Positions 60,754-64,000 of a stretch of DNA of 64,000 bases are shown in pieces (the first letter of the stretch is position 1; every line of letters starts with the position of its first letter). Under the pieces are notes generated by a model. That model saw nothing but the letters and a program-made list of their open reading frames with translations, was not told the origin of the DNA and did not search any database. Both the position numbers and the translations under genes were made by a program. The stretch comes from Casuarius casuarius (lineage: Eukaryota; Chordata; Aves; Casuariiformes; Casuariidae), in assembly GCA_003342895.1 (NCBI GenBank), contig PTFA01000035.1, positions 3,102,357 to 3,166,356 of the forward strand, read 5' to 3'.

Positions 60754-63700
60754 TTGCATTACGGACTGCCTGATTCGTAAAGAATTAGGAGCCTTGGAAG
60801 AACGGTCCAGACCCCCCCCATACTTGAGCAAGCCGACAGAAACAGCACAGGGATAAGTCTGATTTTGTGTTCAGCTCTTCATTAGACTAATACAAAACCA
60901 GACAGTTAAAACCTACTCCAAGAATATGGGAGAAAAATTTTTTTGGTAAACCTCTGTCTTCAGCATTCACACCTAATGGCTACTTTCCAATCCAACATAC
61001 TGCTTTTTAAGAGCCCTGTCCAAGACATCTGTTGTTTCCAGGCCCCATCCAAGGTCAACGTGCCCAACCCATGGCTCTGACGCAGATGTCAGCAGGTCCA
61101 TATAAAGCCATTATTGAAGGTCCAGTCAGCCCAAGGCTTCATTATGTATATTGTACCTTGGAGTCACTGCTACAGGCCCTAGTATCATGCTGCCTATTTC
61201 CTCAGGCAGGAGCCCTCAGGGAATAAGCCTTGCTTTTCGTTCCATGCTTGTCTCTAATCTCAAGCCAGGACTGCCAACCACAGAGCACAAGGAGCCAGGA
61301 ACAGAAAGTTATGGCATTACTGCTTGAAGCGTAAGCATAAGAGGGCCATACCAAGGCAAATTGGGGTGGACGAGGTCACTCCAGGTGAGACCCAACACAA
61401 TGAAGCGTTTCTGGGGCTAGGTTGAATTGCTCCCAAGAGCTAAGATATAAGGCCTGTTAGTGCAGGTGGTCGCTAGTTGGTTCAGGTGAATGACAATTTG
61501 AAGGGCAGGCTTTGTTGTCACTGTAGATAAAGCCTAAAAGTTAGGCACTGCCTCACCCAGATTTTAGGCACCTGAATTCTTTAGGGCTCTGGCTTTTAGC
61601 ACCTAACTAAGATAATACAGGAAGTTTGTTGCTGATGAAGAAATAGAGACTGAGAGAGGTTTCAAGCATTCAGTGTTGTCAGATACTATTTTTCTTTGCA
61701 TTCAGTTTGGTAGAAATCTTCTTTTCTTTCTTAATACAACATGAAAGGCAGAAGTGACTGACATTCCAGTGCTGGTCTTCGCTTAAACAGAGACTACTAA
61801 TTATGGCTATTAGAAATCAAATTTTAATAATGAAACTCATATCACAGGGGAGTTATTCTGAAACAGAATTTAGGACTTCATCAGAGAAAGCTTAATGCAT
61901 TAACCCACTAGGCTTCTGATATTAGTATTGTCATAGATGTATCTTAATGAAACATACTGTAGTTACTTTTCATAAAAAATGATAGACAAGACTGTAATCT
62001 ATTTTGGGCAATGCAAGACTGATGAGGAAAAAAATTAAGTAGGAAAACATGTCATTAAGCAATTTGTTCATCAAGTTCAGTATCTCGACACTGCCCATGA
62101 CAAGTACCTACTGCTTCAAAGAGCAAATCCTCCTACATTATATCTAGATTCTGTGTATGTATACTGATAAAAAATCCTCCTTTGTTCCTGTAGTTATTGT
62201 AAAGCATCATATTTAATCATCCGACTACAAACTTAATGCAGTTACTTAAAAACTCCAGCTCATTCTATACATATTAAACAATTATCATCTTCTATTATCC
62301 AACAGAATTTTTAAAGGGGACTATTTTTGCTGTAACATTCTAAACAGAAAAATATTCATAACTCTTCCATCATAATGCTGCACACCAAAGCTGAGTTCTG
62401 CAGCCAGTTTGCTGAACTCCTCTGTAATCCTCAGCATGTTACTCAGATATAGCATTCGCAGAATTTTACTTAATAAGGAGAGATAACACAAAGAAAGTGA
62501 ATTTTTTAGTTTTTGTTAATGTTGTTAAATTTTCAGGAACTACAGTTACAAATTTCAGAAATAACTGAATACTTATGAAATCAAAATGTAATTCGGCATT
62601 TATTAGAAGGCCTTCCTGAAAATATAACAACAAAAAAGCAGCTAGCACTGTGTATGGACTAAAAGCATTGAAAGAAATGTGGAAGTGAAACTAAAACTCA
62701 GATCCAAAGTATATTGTTGTTTCAAAACAAATTTGGATTTCATGGCACAAACCTCCTCTCACCACCAAAGACACTCAACCCTGACTATCAAATGCATGTG
62801 GAAGTCAGCAATGCTTAAATCCAAATGACAGGCTGGAGAAAATGAACCAAGTTTGACACCTTCCTTTGTGCTGTAAAGCAAAAGTTCTCAAATACCTGGT
62901 CTTTTGTCTTCTGCATTAGAAGATCAGGCCATATCTGTCTTGGAAAGCTTTATGGCAGCAGTGGGACAGGTAAGTTTTTGATGACACCATAAGAAAAATT
63001 TGACTGCCCTTTTATTTAAATGGGTGACATCCTGGTCCTGTTAAGGTCAATGTGACTTCTGCCAGCTGTTCAAGAACCTCTGCTTTATGTTTGCTTTAAC
63101 AATAATTTAACAGAAATGACTGAAGCCTTTGGGAGACTATCTGAAACACAAACTCCCAAAATGCTAGCTTTGATAAGAGTCCGAGTTTCAGAAGTTCCCA
63201 CTTCCTTGGCCACTTGTTGTCCCCTGACCTCAGTGTACCACTTCCCAGCAGTGTTCCCATAGTTATTTGTAGTGCCACACTGTAGAAAAAAGGCCCAGAT
63301 AGCTGACTAAGCTTAAAAGTAACCCTACTAAAAAGGAGTTATTTCTGATCTGTTTTTCATTAGGGTTATACAAAACACTGTTATCACAGTCATGGAGGGG
63401 GACAAGGCTCTGTGGCATGGATGTGAGAGGGAGCAGTGGGTAATGCCTGGAGCTGGTGCAGCCCCCAGAGCTAGCATGCCATGAAGCTTCAGCCCAACAC
63501 TCAGTGCCCCATCCACTGCAAACGCACGGGCGAAAGCCCAGCTTGTGTTTCTGAAGCCTCTGCCAAGTCAGCAGGCAAAACTAAGGAAGACCTGATTTTT
63601 TATAAAGAGACCCCAAGCAGGTTCTAAGATTTCAACACATTTTTAAGCCTCATCATTTCTTGAGTAAAAAGCGAAATCCCCAGCAACTGTTCGGACCTTT

Positions 63701-64000
63701 TCAGATTGGCTAACTTTGCAGATCAGATGGTAAAATGATGGCTTTCTTATTGGTAGTAGCATTAACAAAACTCTGGAAGGCCACAGCCCCGTCTAGCAAC
63801 AGTTGCTAGGTAGCATAAGGTTTTTGTATGCAGCATCATTAACACAACAAATTGGAGGCTTAAGGGATGGCTCCTGCTGCAACCCAGGCTCCCCGGGGGA
63901 AGGGCGCAATGCAATCTGCTGGGGTATGCCTGGCCAGGCTCTGCGTGCTGAGCCTAAGTGCACATCATTTTCTCTATCATCTTGTTTGCAGTAGTTCTTT
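60754..64000. other. Intergenic, nothing certain recognised
   Basis: A stretch at 61540-61670 combines 'ttttaggcacctgaatt' and 'gatgaagaaatagagactgag' motifs and may hold decayed sauropsid repeat and MIR pieces; the evidence is weak. No coding frame with recognisable features reaches the right edge. Confidence 0.5.

Overview
The window is nuclear DNA from an amniote, most likely a bird. Coding sequence is sparse, genes are split by GT-AG introns, and AT-rich introns and intergenic DNA dominate. One CpG-rich promoter island is present, broken by a 523-base run of N. The recognisable interspersed repeats are old and few: CR1/L3-type LINE fragments and MIR-type SINE fragments. I cannot name the species.

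Two genes are well supported, both on the + strand. At 5458-7005 lies the intronless reading frame of TIGD4, a domesticated pogo/Tigger transposase of 515 aa. Its N-terminal DNA-binding half is intact and two of three catalytic aspartates are lost. From 27688 to 45735 lies TMEM154, a small type I membrane protein. I assembled it exon by exon: signal peptide exon at 27688, ectodomain plus membrane exon at 35934, then small cytoplasmic exons at 38033, 39301, 40975 and 45720, all phase-compatible. A further short exon at 37026 is possible.

The order TIGD4 then TMEM154, on one strand, matches the human 4q31.3 neighbourhood (FBXW7 - TMEM154 - TIGD4 - ARFIP1). This predicts ARFIP1 reading leftward from the CpG island at 4364-5457, and FBXW7 beyond the right edge. 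No ARFIP1 or FBXW7 coding exon was seen. On the minus strand left of the island there are short open segments, the best being a terminal-exon-like stretch at 2322-2460, which I cannot name.

The rest (7.1-27.6 kb, the TMEM154 introns, and 46.7-64 kb) is non-coding as far as I can see. It holds an 86-base T run at 8735, MIR-like SINEs near 12.8, 34.6 and 42.8 kb, antisense CR1/L3 LINE fragments near 23.6-24.2 and 47.7-48.1 kb, and a half-palindromic old repeat near 60.3 kb. It also holds an imperfect 37-bp-arm inverted repeat at 24317-24452, a small hairpin at 15376-15450, a composite interferon-response-like motif at 60727-60753, and several short tandem duplications. There is no sign of a bacterial-type system, CRISPR array or recent mobile element.
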